From the NCBI GenBank assembly GCA_009692265.1, contig SHZM01000034.1:1-36012 (forward strand): a stretch of 36,012 bases of DNA. The letters run 5' to 3'. This DNA is from Gammaproteobacteria bacterium. GTDB lineage: Bacteria; Pseudomonadota; Gammaproteobacteria; Ga0077536. The position numbers and the translations under genes were made by a program. Each line of letters opens with the position of its first letter. The stretch's first letter is position 1. Below the pieces are notes generated by a model. The model searched no databases and was not told the DNA's origin. It worked only from the letters and a program-made list of their open reading frames with translations. Below, one piece after another: positions 1 through 7,939 of the stretch.

Positions 1-5
1 TTGCA

Positions 6-95
6 ATGAGTGACAATGCGGCTGCCGAGCACCTTAACAAGGCCCGGGAAATTCTTTTTAAATCTATTCCTAATCGACCGAAAGCAGCCGCCTAA
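6..95 (+). other. Short open frame at left edge (29 codons or C-terminal end of an upstream gene)
   Basis: An ATG at 6 opens a 29-codon frame ending in TAA at 93-95. The frame is also open back to base 3, so this may be the last residues of a gene that enters from the left, possibly another subunit of the restriction locus. It is alanine- and lysine-rich and I recognise no domain. It lies 44 bases upstream of the first usable ATG of the truncated hsdR, so it occupies space where the missing HsdR N-terminus would be expected. Confidence 0.2.
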
Positions 96-139
96 GCCCA
101 GACTCAACTTCAACCCTTCAGACTCATACCTCGATTGGA

Positions 140-3070
140 ATGTACTGCCTGCTGCGTTACGGCGTGCAGCTGAAGACGGCCGCCGGCGAACTTACCGCGA
201 CGATCAAGCTGGTCAATTGGAAGCAGCCGCACGCCAATGAGTTCGCGATTGCCGAGGAAGTGACCTTGCGCGGGAATCTTGAGCGCCGTCCGGATTTAGT
301 GCTGTACGTGAATGGCATCGCCATCGGCGTCATCGAGCTAAAGAACAGTCATACCTCCGTTGGCGAGGGCATTCGCCAACTGTTGCCCAATCAACAGGAA
401 GCCTTTAACGCGTGGTTTTTCGCCACCGTGCAGCTTGTGTTCGCTGGCAATGATTCCGAAGGGCTGCGCTACGGCGCGATCAATACCGAAGAGAAGGATT
501 TTCTGAAATGGAAGGAAGATGAGGGCGATAACTCGCGCCTCAAACTCGATAAGTACCTGCTCAAGATGTGCGGTAAGGAGCGTCTCCTCGAATTGATGCA
601 TGACTTTGTGCTGTTTGATGGTGGGAAAAAGAAGCTGCCGCGCGTGCACCAGTATTTCGGCATTAAGGCGGCGCAAGAACACGTTCACGCGTACAGGGGC
701 GGCATCATTTGGCACACCCAGGGCAGCGGCAAAAGTATAGTGATGGTGCTGCTTGCGAAATGGGTGTTGGAGAATAAGCCCAACGCGCGGGTGCTCATCG
801 TCACGGATCGTGACGAACTCGATAAACAGATTAGTGATGTATTCGCCGATGCGGGTATTGCTATTTATCGCACCCATAGTGGGCACGATCTCATGGCGCA
901 GCTCGGCAAGGCCGAGCCACGGCTGCTGTGCTCGCTGGCGCATAAATTCGTCCGCAGGGGCGTGAGTGACTTCGACGCCTTCATCAACGAGCTAAAGTCC
1001 AGCCCAAGCCCCACAGTCGGCGAATTGTTCGTCTTTGTGGATGAGTGCCACCGCACCCAAACCGGCAAGCTACACCAAACGATGAAAGCGCTGATGCCGG
1101 GCGCGGTATTCATTGGGTTCACCGGTACGCCACCGTTGAAAGCCGATAAAGCGACTAGCCTTGAAGTCTTCGGTGGCTACATTCACACGTACAAGTTCGG
1201 CGAAGCGGTCGCGGATAAAGTAGTCCTGGATCTCGTCTACGAGGCGCGGGACATCGAACAGCAGTTAGGTGCACAGGACAAAATAGACGCGTGGTTTGAA
1301 GCCAAGACCCAAGGATTGAACCATTGGCAGAAGAGCGCGTTGCGCGAACAATGGGGCACGCTGCAGAAGGTCTTAAGTTCGCGCTCGCGCATGGACCGGG
1401 TGGTGGCGGATATCGTGTTTGATTTCGGGGTTAAGCCGCGTCTCAGTAACGCGCGCGGTAACGCGATCCTCGTCGCGTCGAGCATCTATGAGGCGTGTAA
1501 ATATTTCGAGCTGTTCCAGAAACCCGCAACGGGTTTTAAGGGCAAGTGCGCAGTAGTCACGTCCTACAATCCGCTCGCGAGGGATGTGACCTTGGAAGAT
1601 ACCGGAGCGAACACCGAGACCGATAAGGAATTCTTGTACGATATTTATACCGCGTTGCTGGAGGAGGTCCAGCCGAAGCCCGGGAAGAGTAAAACCGAAA
1701 CCTACGAAGATGATGCCAAGGCCCGGTTCAAGACCCAGCCCGCGAACATGAAACTGCTGATCGTCGTCGACAAGTTATTGACCGGCTTCGATGCGCCCCC
1801 TTGTACCTATCTGTATATCGACAAATCCATGCAGGACCACGGCCTGTTTCAGGCGATTTGCCGCACGAACCGGCGCGATGGCGAAGATAAGCTGTTCGGC
1901 TACATCGTGGATTACAAGGATCTGTTCAAGAAGCTCGTGAATGAGAAAGGCACGGGGGCATTGCAGGTGTATACCGCCGAACTCGATGAAGCCGTCGACG
2001 GTGTCTCCGCGGACGTCCTCATGCAGGATCGTTTGAAGAAGAGCGCGGAGCGATTAGAGCAGGCGTTCGAGACAATCGCGTTGCTCTGTGAGCCCGTACA
2101 ACCACCGAAAAGCGAGCTGGAATATATTTGTTATTTTTGTGGGAATACCGAGCTCCCGGATGACCTCAGGACGCACGGGCCGCGCCGCGTGGCGCTATAT
2201 CAAGCGTCCGCGGCATTGGTGCGCGCTTACGCAAACATCGCTGACGAATTGCCGAGAGCGGGTTATGCCGTAGGCCAGGTTGAGCAGATCAGGCAGGACA
2301 TTAATCGTTATCTGAAGCTGCGTGAAATCATTCGAAACGCCAGTGGCGAGACCATCGATCTCAAAGCCTACGAAGCCGATATGCGGCATCTGGTCGATAC
2401 CTACATCGAGGCGAAAGAGCCGCGGACAATATCCGATTTCGATGGCATTGGGCTCCTCGAATTGATCGCGAACGCCGGAATGGAAGAGGCGATCAAGAGC
2501 TTACCGGACGAAATCAAAGGCAACCCGGCATTGGTCGCGGGAACCATCGCGAACAATGTGCGCCGCAAGATCCTGCAGGCGCATCTGAATGATCCGGCGT
2601 TCTATGAAAAAATGTCGGCCCTGCTCAAAGAAATCCTCGACGATCTGCGCGCCAAGCGAATTGAATATGCGGAGTTCTTACGGCGCATGAACGAAGTTGC
2701 CAAACAAGTACAAGCCGGCGTGGCAGACGACACACCCGAGTCTTTGAAAAAGAATCCAGGGTTGCGCGCGATTTACAATCAGCTTGTCCGCGAGCGGGAA
2801 GCCTCGATCGCGCGCAGGGGGGAGCGACCTCCTCCGACCTACCTCAGTGTCGAGGTAGGGTCGGCACTTGATTTAGCTCAGCGTATCGATGCGGCGGTCA
2901 AGGATCGACGGCCGGATAGCTGGCGCGGTTCGCTCCCCAAGGAGCGCGAAATCAAGAACGTCATTTACGAAATCGTCAAAGATCCTGAGCTCGTGGATCA
3001 TCTCCTCGCAGCGAGAGTATTGATGATCTCGCGAGTGAAGTTAGGCGCGATTTCCGTTGAGGTTGTTTGA
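140..3070 (+). CDS. hsdR: Type I restriction enzyme R subunit, 5'-truncated
   Basis: Motor and nuclease subunit of a type I restriction-modification complex: it translocates DNA using ATP and cuts unmethylated targets. The 976-residue frame shows the nuclease PD-(D/E)xK core (RPD at 50-52, ELK at 66-68), Walker A HTQGSGKS at 192-199, the DECH box at 301-304, FTGTP at 327-331 and QAICRTNR near 570, followed by the helical C-terminal region. The frame begins directly at the segment LLRYGV, which family members reach only after roughly 100 residues. An in-frame TAA at 71-73 blocks extension, so the N-terminus is missing. The C-terminus is also altered: the family-like ending QREY plus stop is found in the +1 frame at 3012-3023. 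No hsdM or hsdS is visible downstream. Probably non-functional, although the catalytic motifs are intact. Confidence 0.85.
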   Translation: MYCLLRYGVQLKTAAGELTATIKLVNWKQPHANEFAIAEEVTLRGNLERRPDLVLYVNGIAIGVIELKNSHTSVGEGIRQLLPNQQEAFNAWFFATVQLVFAGNDSEGLRYGAINTEEKDFLKWKEDEGDNSRLKLDKYLLKMCGKERLLELMHDFVLFDGGKKKLPRVHQYFGIKAAQEHVHAYRGGIIWHTQGSGKSIVMVLLAKWVLENKPNARVLIVTDRDELDKQISDVFADAGIAIYRTHSGHDLMAQLGKAEPRLLCSLAHKFVRRGVSDFDAFINELKSSPSPTVGELFVFVDECHRTQTGKLHQTMKALMPGAVFIGFTGTPPLKADKATSLEVFGGYIHTYKFGEAVADKVVLDLVYEARDIEQQLGAQDKIDAWFEAKTQGLNHWQKSALREQWGTLQKVLSSRSRMDRVVADIVFDFGVKPRLSNARGNAILVASSIYEACKYFELFQKPATGFKGKCAVVTSYNPLARDVTLEDTGANTETDKEFLYDIYTALLEEVQPKPGKSKTETYEDDAKARFKTQPANMKLLIVVDKLLTGFDAPPCTYLYIDKSMQDHGLFQAICRTNRRDGEDKLFGYIVDYKDLFKKLVNEKGTGALQVYTAELDEAVDGVSADVLMQDRLKKSAERLEQAFETIALLCEPVQPPKSELEYICYFCGNTELPDDLRTHGPRRVALYQASAALVRAYANIADELPRAGYAVGQVEQIRQDINRYLKLREIIRNASGETIDLKAYEADMRHLVDTYIEAKEPRTISDFDGIGLLELIANAGMEEAIKSLPDEIKGNPALVAGTIANNVRRKILQAHLNDPAFYEKMSALLKEILDDLRAKRIEYAEFLRRMNEVAKQVQAGVADDTPESLKKNPGLRAIYNQLVREREASIARRGERPPPTYLSVEVGSALDLAQRIDAAVKDRRPDSWRGSLPKEREIKNVIYEIVKDPELVDHLLAARVLMISRVKLGAISVEVV

Positions 3071-3085
3071 AAAGAGATCAAGAAC

Positions 3086-3739
3086 GTGCACCTCAGTGTG
3101 CATCCTCCGTTAGGCAAGGTACGTATCGCGGCACCATCGTCCATGAGCCTCGACACCCTCCGTGTCTTTGCGATTTCGAAGTTGGCTTGGATTAAACAGC
3201 AACAAAAGAAGCTTGTTAACCAACCACGCGAAACAGCCCGCGAATTCCTCGACCGCGAAAGCCATTACCTGTGGGGAAAGCGCTACCTACTCAAGGTAAC
3301 GGAGGCCGATCGGGTGCCTAAGGTAACGCTCGCTCACTCGCAGATATGCCTGCGTGTGCGCTCAGGAGCTACCCGGGAGAAGAAGCACGAAATGGTTGCT
3401 CAGTGGTATCGAGGGCAACTTAGGGCAGCCGTGGCACCGCTCATTGCCAAATGGGTGCCGCTAATCGGCGTTACCGTCGATCGAATATTCGTCCAACAAA
3501 TGAAAACGAAATGGGGGAGCTGCAACCGAAGCGGTCGCTGTATCCGGCTGAACACGGAACTCGCGAAGAAGCCGCGTGAATGCCTTGAATACCTTGTGGT
3601 CCATGAATTGGCGCACCTGATCGAACCGACACACAATGTGCGCTTTATTGCCTTGATGGACGAATTCATGCCGAACTGGCGATTACGTCGGGAGCAACTC
3701 AACCAATTGCCGGTGAGCCATGCGGAATGGGAGTATTGA
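3086..3739 (+). CDS. YgjP/M48-family metallopeptidase, interrupted near its start
   Basis: Zinc metallopeptidase of the YgjP-like (DUF45) family, which is often encoded beside type I restriction genes. The open part (217 residues from GTG 3086) carries the conserved MKTKWGSC segment and the HELAH zinc/catalytic motif at residues 173-177, with further acidic residues downstream. The natural start is probably ATG 3023. That ATG overlaps the displaced hsdR stop as TGATG and gives the family-like N-terminus MISRVKLGAISVEVV, but codon 16 (3068-3070) is TGA where a CGA arginine is expected. The frame then continues as KEIKNVHL, which also looks like family sequence. The protein is therefore made only from the internal GTG, only by readthrough, or not at all. 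Its role in restriction loci is unknown to me. Confidence 0.75.
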   Translation: MHLSVHPPLGKVRIAAPSSMSLDTLRVFAISKLAWIKQQQKKLVNQPRETAREFLDRESHYLWGKRYLLKVTEADRVPKVTLAHSQICLRVRSGATREKKHEMVAQWYRGQLRAAVAPLIAKWVPLIGVTVDRIFVQQMKTKWGSCNRSGRCIRLNTELAKKPRECLEYLVVHELAHLIEPTHNVRFIALMDEFMPNWRLRREQLNQLPVSHAEWEY

Positions 3740-3837
3740 ACAAGCTTGAGTGCGCGCAGCTCTCAGCAGAAGTCGATGTAATCAATAAACTATCCCTGCG
3801 GTCCGTACCGTGAACGCGAATTGAAGAGAGAGGGCAA

Positions 3838-4243
3838 ATGAAAGTGGCAATCTATTTCGGGGTCGAGGGTATTCGATGTATCGAGATCGCGATGCCTGAG
3901 ATCCAAGCACCGCATAAGATCCTCATGAAGGTGAACGCGATGTCGATCCGTGATTCCGATCTGCATCCTTATCGAGATGCCTTAGATCCGATCATTGTCG
4001 AGGGAACATTCCAAACCGAGCATAAATGGTCGGCACGGTCCTCGAATGCGGAAGTGATGCGAGCGCGTCCAAACAAGGCGAGCGCGTAACGATGGGCTAT
4101 TCATGCGCTTGCGGCGACAACCACATGTGTAGCCTTAGACAAACCGTCCACTGCGAAACAACGCGCAAGGCGGAAGCAGTGTTTTTACGCAGCCGGGCTC
4201 AGGCACGGGATAGGCGGCACCGAGCATGTACCCTCGCGACTTC
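3838..4243 (+). pseudogene. Zinc-dependent alcohol dehydrogenase (MDR family) remnant
   Basis: The first about 65 codons from ATG 3838 read as the N-terminal GroES-like domain of a medium-chain zinc alcohol dehydrogenase. One G appears to be missing from the G pair at 4028-4029. Restoring it joins HKW to VGTVLECGSD and continues through the structural-zinc cysteine cluster (CACGDNHMC, then C a few residues later). The usual catalytic Cys in the CGSDLH motif is replaced (RDSDLH). After about 4170 the match fades, with a possible further shifted piece to about 4243. The family length is about 350 residues, so the Rossmann NAD-binding half is gone. The end overlaps the start of the next intact gene at 4226. 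A dead fragment with a frameshift, a lost ligand and a 3' truncation. Confidence 0.75.
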
Positions 4244-5005
4244 TTAGATTCGTACTGGCGACCGACTCTTAAGGACATTGTCTTCGTCGCAATGCCTTTT
4301 CATGAAGAATTCTTAGGGGTCTGGGAAGACGCCATTCGACCGGCGGCGGAACAGGACCTTATGCCACCTCTGTCGGCGGTTCGTGTTGACGTATCGTCAC
4401 TTTCCGGAAGTATTGTTACCGATATCCTCGATGGAATCGGACACGCTAGAGTAGTTCTATCGGACATTTCGGTGGCTCAAGAAGGGAGATGGCGAGGCCA
4501 ACGCAACGCGAATGTCATGTACGAGGTTGGATTAGCACATGCCGCTCGGCAAAGCACGGAGGTAATCCTAATACGCTCCGACATCGAAGAAATAAACTTC
4601 GATCTGGCAGGAATACGCGTTCATTCCTACGACAAGTCGAATCTTGGGGCGGCCAGATCACTAATACATGCGCTGTTGCGAGACGCTATTAAACAGATTG
4701 ACCAAACTAAGAGCCTTCTAGTCCAAAAAGCCCTGGATGCCCTAGACGCAGACGCGATGGTGTTCATCGCATCGTGGGGAAACGAATCCGGATTTCACGG
4801 ACCATCACCCCAAAACATGGGAGGTGCTCTACTCTCGATTAACAAATCAGCTGCTCTGTCACGGCTTCAGACGTTGGGTATTGTTCGTTGCGACCCTAAC
4901 CATACAAGCGGGCAAGTCGCGTTTTTCTGGACAGAATTCGGTAATGCCGTTATTGCGAAATTGCGGCCCGCCTTGCCCAATCGAGTCGACGCGGTGACGT
5001 ATTAG
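4226..5005 (+). CDS. TIR/deoxyribosyltransferase-like domain protein with winged-helix-like C-terminus
   Basis: A 259-residue cytosolic protein with no signal peptide or membrane segment. Residues about 15-150 look like a flavodoxin-like Rossmannoid domain of the nucleoside 2-deoxyribosyltransferase/TIR-like type: strand IVFVAMPF, then GSIVTDI, RVVLSDIS and the signature NANVMYEVGLAHA with its Glu, then a strand VILIRSDI. Members of this superfamily act on nucleotides or NAD, and several are defence effectors. Residues about 170-255 look like a winged helix (ALSRLQTLGIV, then a beta hairpin, then FWTEFGNAVIAKL). The gene lies beside a decayed restriction locus and its A/T-richer codon choice differs from the housekeeping block, which suits a transferred gene. 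Function is inferred; it could instead be a metabolic glycosidase-like protein. Confidence 0.6.
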   Translation: MYPRDFLDSYWRPTLKDIVFVAMPFHEEFLGVWEDAIRPAAEQDLMPPLSAVRVDVSSLSGSIVTDILDGIGHARVVLSDISVAQEGRWRGQRNANVMYEVGLAHAARQSTEVILIRSDIEEINFDLAGIRVHSYDKSNLGAARSLIHALLRDAIKQIDQTKSLLVQKALDALDADAMVFIASWGNESGFHGPSPQNMGGALLSINKSAALSRLQTLGIVRCDPNHTSGQVAFFWTEFGNAVIAKLRPALPNRVDAVTY

Positions 5006-5062
5006 CATCAAGATTTTAGGTCAGCGGCCCGCGCGGCTAATCAACGGCGTTTGGGCAATTAA

Positions 5063-5341
5063 TCAAGGGTCTTCGGCCGCTTCGGCGATCAACGCTTCTT
5101 GGACTGGGTCGGGAGCACCGTCGCGCGCGCGATGTACGGCGTACCATTCGATTATGAGCTCGGAGACATTGTCCTCGTCCTTTTCGAGCACGGAGAGATC
5201 GAGCCCGCTTGCTTCACAGATCCGCTCCAGCGCTGCCCAGTCGAAAGAGAGATCCCCGGTGTTCGGATCGCGGGCTAGCTTCAAGTCCGCGAAGTCGAGG
5301 TCGTCCGGCAGGCGGATTTCAATGGGTGATTCTGAGTCCAT
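5063..5341 (-). CDS. Small acidic conserved hypothetical protein
   Basis: A 92-residue, strongly acidic protein with no signal peptide, membrane segment or cysteine pair. The central part LARDPNTGDLSFDWAALERI followed by an ICEASGLD stretch and a DNVSELIIEWY helix looks constrained. I have the impression of similar short proteins in other proteobacteria but can name no family. It is the third gene in a minus-strand run after the flavin oxidoreductase and the SnoaL-like gene, 40 bases downstream of the latter. A small adaptor or antitoxin-like role is possible but nothing in the sequence shows it. The initiating ATG is at 5339-5341. Confidence 0.55.
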   Translation of the reverse strand: MDSESPIEIRLPDDLDFADLKLARDPNTGDLSFDWAALERICEASGLDLSVLEKDEDNVSELIIEWYAVHRARDGAPDPVQEALIAEAAEDP

Positions 5342-5381
5342 GGATCTCTAGTTTAAGAAAATGGAACTAAGGCACCAGGCT

Positions 5382-5774
5382 TTAGGGCGCGAACGTCGCG
5401 GTCACATGCTCGGTATCAAGATATTCGCGGATGGCCGAGAACTTACCATCGCGGATCACCATCATGAAATGATAGATGTTCTGATAGGTGCGACCGTTGT
5501 TGAACTCGGCATAAGAAGCCGCTTCAACCGAAACGCGATCCCCTTCGGCGGTCAGGAGTTTAGGGGTGACCCGCAGGCCCTTGGGAGCCATCGGCGTCAC
5601 TTGTCCCAACAACTTGGCGAACTCTGATTTGGTATAGGTGCCGGACAGCGAGGTGCTGCCCGCTACCCACCACGTCGCATCATCGTTTAGCATGTCCAAC
5701 ACTTCGGCGTACTTGCCGTCGGAAAACGTCTGCCAGAACCGGGTTACCAGTGCTTTATTTGCTTCGATACTCAT
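5382..5774 (-). CDS. SnoaL-like / nuclear transport factor 2 family protein
   Basis: A 130-residue protein with the layout of the SnoaL-like NTF2 fold: an N-terminal helix (ANKALVTRFWQTFSDGKYAEV), the LNDDATWWV segment, and a final beta meander ending FMMVIRDGKFSAIREYLDTEHV. Members are small cone-shaped enzymes (isomerases, hydrolases, cyclases) or uncharacterised accessory proteins of catabolic and polyketide pathways. It lies downstream of the flavin oxidoreductase gene in the same direction with a gap of about 105 bases, so it may share that transcript. Substrate unknown. The fold assignment is fairly secure, the activity is not. Confidence 0.8.
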   Translation of the reverse strand: MSIEANKALVTRFWQTFSDGKYAEVLDMLNDDATWWVAGSTSLSGTYTKSEFAKLLGQVTPMAPKGLRVTPKLLTAEGDRVSVEAASYAEFNNGRTYQNIYHFMMVIRDGKFSAIREYLDTEHVTATFAP

Positions 5775-5879
5775 CGTTTAATCTCGCGTTGGGGGTATGG
5801 GCCAAGACTAAACGAAGACGCCGTCGAAAGCAGGCCCCCGCTTAATCGCATTACGGGCAGGACACAGTTCGCAGGGCCA

Positions 5880-6987
5880 TTACGCGCCCCCAACCGGGGC
5901 TTCGCGCAAGGCGCGCGGCACGACTGGCGCCTGGCCCTTATAGCTGGGCATGACTTCCGCCGCGAACAGCCGCATCGAATCGCGCACATGCCGATCGTCA
6001 AGACCGCCGACCTGCATCCATAAAATGACTTCCTGTTGCCCCATGTCATTGCGCACTTCTTCCATGCGTTGCGCTGCAAACTCCGGAGTTCCCAAAATAA
6101 GATTCCCCGTCTCGTTCAACGTCTCAACCGGAAATCCACCGGCATCATGATAAGCCTTCGCCGCGGCAGCGAAGGCTTCGTAGGACTTAGGTGCCTTGGC
6201 ACCTTGCGGTACTAACGCGAGCAGGGTGTCGAAATACCATTTCATAGCCTGCGCGGAGCGTTGCTTGCCTTCCTCGAAGCTCTTCGCGACATGCGTGATC
6301 CACAGCAGGGGAAAATCGAGGCTTTCGGGACGATGCCCTTTTTGCATGAGCGCGCGCTTGGCATTCACACAGAAGACTTTGAGTTCGGCGAGCGGCATCA
6401 AGGTGGCCGCCTGGATAATATTCAGATCCTTCGCCGCGACCATGCTGAACGTCTCCGGGCTAATGGCCGCTACATGGATTGGGATAGGTTTCTGGATCGG
6501 ACGCGGATGACACTCCACGTCGTTGAGCTGCCAAAGCTTACCTTGGTACGAAAATTTCTCGTTACTCCACAGCCCCAGCACGATATCGAGTGACTCCTGG
6601 AAGAGTTCTCGACTGTGATCCTGGCGATCGGCCAAGCCCATGTTTTTAAATTCGAGCGGCTGATAGGCACGACCCACGCCAAAATCGAGGCGGCCATTAC
6701 TGATCACATCCACCATCGCGAAATCCTCTGCCGTACGCACCGGATTGTCGAACGGAAGGATCGTGACGGCCGTACCGATACGCATGGTTGTGGTACGTTC
6801 GGCGATCGCCGCGGCCGCGACTGCGAGGCGCGGCATCGTGCCGTAGAGCGAGCCGTGATGTTCAGCCAGCCACACGCTTTCGTAGCCCAGCTCTTCGCCG
6901 TATTGGATCTGGCCCATCATCCGGGTCCATAGCCTTACGATAGTCGCCGTCGGGTGCTTCGAGAACAAAGAACAATCCGAATTTCAT
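5880..6987 (-). CDS. LLM-class flavin-dependent oxidoreductase, frameshifted near the N-terminus
   Basis: A luciferase-like monooxygenase using reduced FMN. The long frame (5880 to 6968) contains ESVWLAEHH, the GTAVTILPFDNPVR segment, GRLDFGVGRAY, the HPRPIQKPIPIHVA region and a C-terminal GTPEFAAQRMEEV stretch. The true N-terminus, MKFGLFFVLEAPDGDYRKA, starts at ATG 6987 in another frame. Removing one base from the GGG run at 6923-6925 (plus strand) joins it as AMDRMMGQIQYGEELGY, giving about 368 residues, the usual length. The missing N-terminal strand is part of the TIM barrel, so the protein is unlikely to work if the shift is real. It is divergent from the EthD gene and upstream of the SnoaL gene, which fits a degradation pathway for an unidentified substrate. 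Confidence 0.8.
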
Positions 6988-7050
6988 AGCGCCATCCCCT
7001 CGTGCGGGTCGTGAGTTTTGTCGGCGCGGGAGCGGGAGTGCTCGCGAGCG

Positions 7051-7071
7051 CTGATCGAATGTAACGATCAG
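7051..7071. promoter_or_regulatory. Candidate operator: 21-bp inverted repeat
   Basis: Perfect 7-bp arms CTGATCG and CGATCAG are separated by 7 bases (AATGTAA). The repeat lies in the divergent gap between the flavin oxidoreductase start (6987) and the EthD gene start. Spacing and size suit a dimeric repressor of the TetR type, but no regulator gene is visible in the window. A second, shorter palindrome CTCGCGAG lies at 7041-7048. Confidence 0.4.
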
Positions 7072-7169
7072 TCGGACCTGGTGCAATTCAGGTCAAAGGC
7101 GACGCTTCTATGGCTAATGAAAGTGCGTTACCGTCGAGTTTCACTCGTACAAACCCCGGAGTCGAAGTC

Positions 7170-7913
7170 ATGATCAAACTAGCAGTCTTGCTGAAACGCA
7201 GAAAAGACCTGTCATTCGAGGAATTCGATCGCTATTGGGACGGCACTCACGGCGATCTAGTAGTGGGCATTCCGGAATTCACACGACATGTTCATCGGTA
7301 TAGCCAAGCACATCTTATTGATCCCACCTACAACGGCGAGGGGATGGCCTGGAAGCGCGCTGACTTCGACGGGATCGCCGAGGTTTGGTTCGAGTCTATC
7401 GAGGCGATGACCACGGCTTTCAACGAGCCGCGCTTTATCGAGATCGTGGGTCCCGATGATGAGAAGTTTATCGATCGCGACGCGACCGCGATTCTCGTGA
7501 CCAGGGAATTCGAGAAGATCCCGTTGCACGGATCGCCAACGATCAAATTGTCGGTCGCGATCAAACGTCGCGCAGGGATGTCCTTCGATGACTACGATCG
7601 CTACTGGAATGTGCAACATGCCGAGATCGTGACTGGCGTGCCCGAGTTCACCCGGCACGTACGACGCTATGTTCAGTCGCATCTCGTGACCGAATACACC
7701 GGCGCGGGCGACACCAGTAAACTCACCAGCCAGTGGGGCCAGGCTGCCTTCGACGGGATCGCGGAACTTTGGTTCGACAGCATCGCGGACATGGTTACCG
7801 CATTCAACGAGCCGAAATTTCTCGAGACGATCGCGCCGGACGATGAAAAATTCGTGGATCCAGCCGGAACCCAGCTGTTTACGTTGCGGGAAGTTCAAAA
7901 GTTCCCGCTGTGA
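7170..7913 (+). CDS. Tandem EthD-domain protein
   Basis: A 247-residue protein made of two EthD (dimeric alpha/beta-barrel) repeats. Repeat 1 starts IKLAVLLKRRKDLSFEEFDRY and repeat 2, from about residue 125, starts IKLSVAIKRRAGMSFDDYDRY; both continue through PEFTRHV, FDGIAE.WF and the AFNEP segment to a DDEKF motif. EthD proteins are usually single-domain dimers linked to degradation of ethers and other compounds; here the dimer is built into one chain. ATG 7170 fits the family start and has GGAG at 7158-7161. An in-frame ATG at 7110 with AAAGG at 7095-7099 would add 20 residues and is a real alternative. The gene is divergent from the flavin oxidoreductase. Confidence 0.85.
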   Translation: MIKLAVLLKRRKDLSFEEFDRYWDGTHGDLVVGIPEFTRHVHRYSQAHLIDPTYNGEGMAWKRADFDGIAEVWFESIEAMTTAFNEPRFIEIVGPDDEKFIDRDATAILVTREFEKIPLHGSPTIKLSVAIKRRAGMSFDDYDRYWNVQHAEIVTGVPEFTRHVRRYVQSHLVTEYTGAGDTSKLTSQWGQAAFDGIAELWFDSIADMVTAFNEPKFLETIAPDDEKFVDPAGTQLFTLREVQKFPL

Positions 7914-7939
7914 AAATCGCTGAACCTCGAAGCCCAGCG

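Noticed and set aside
338-943. 201-codon minus-strand open frame inside hsdR
   Set aside because: It lies wholly antisense to conserved HsdR motifs and shows no domain; a by-product of codon bias.
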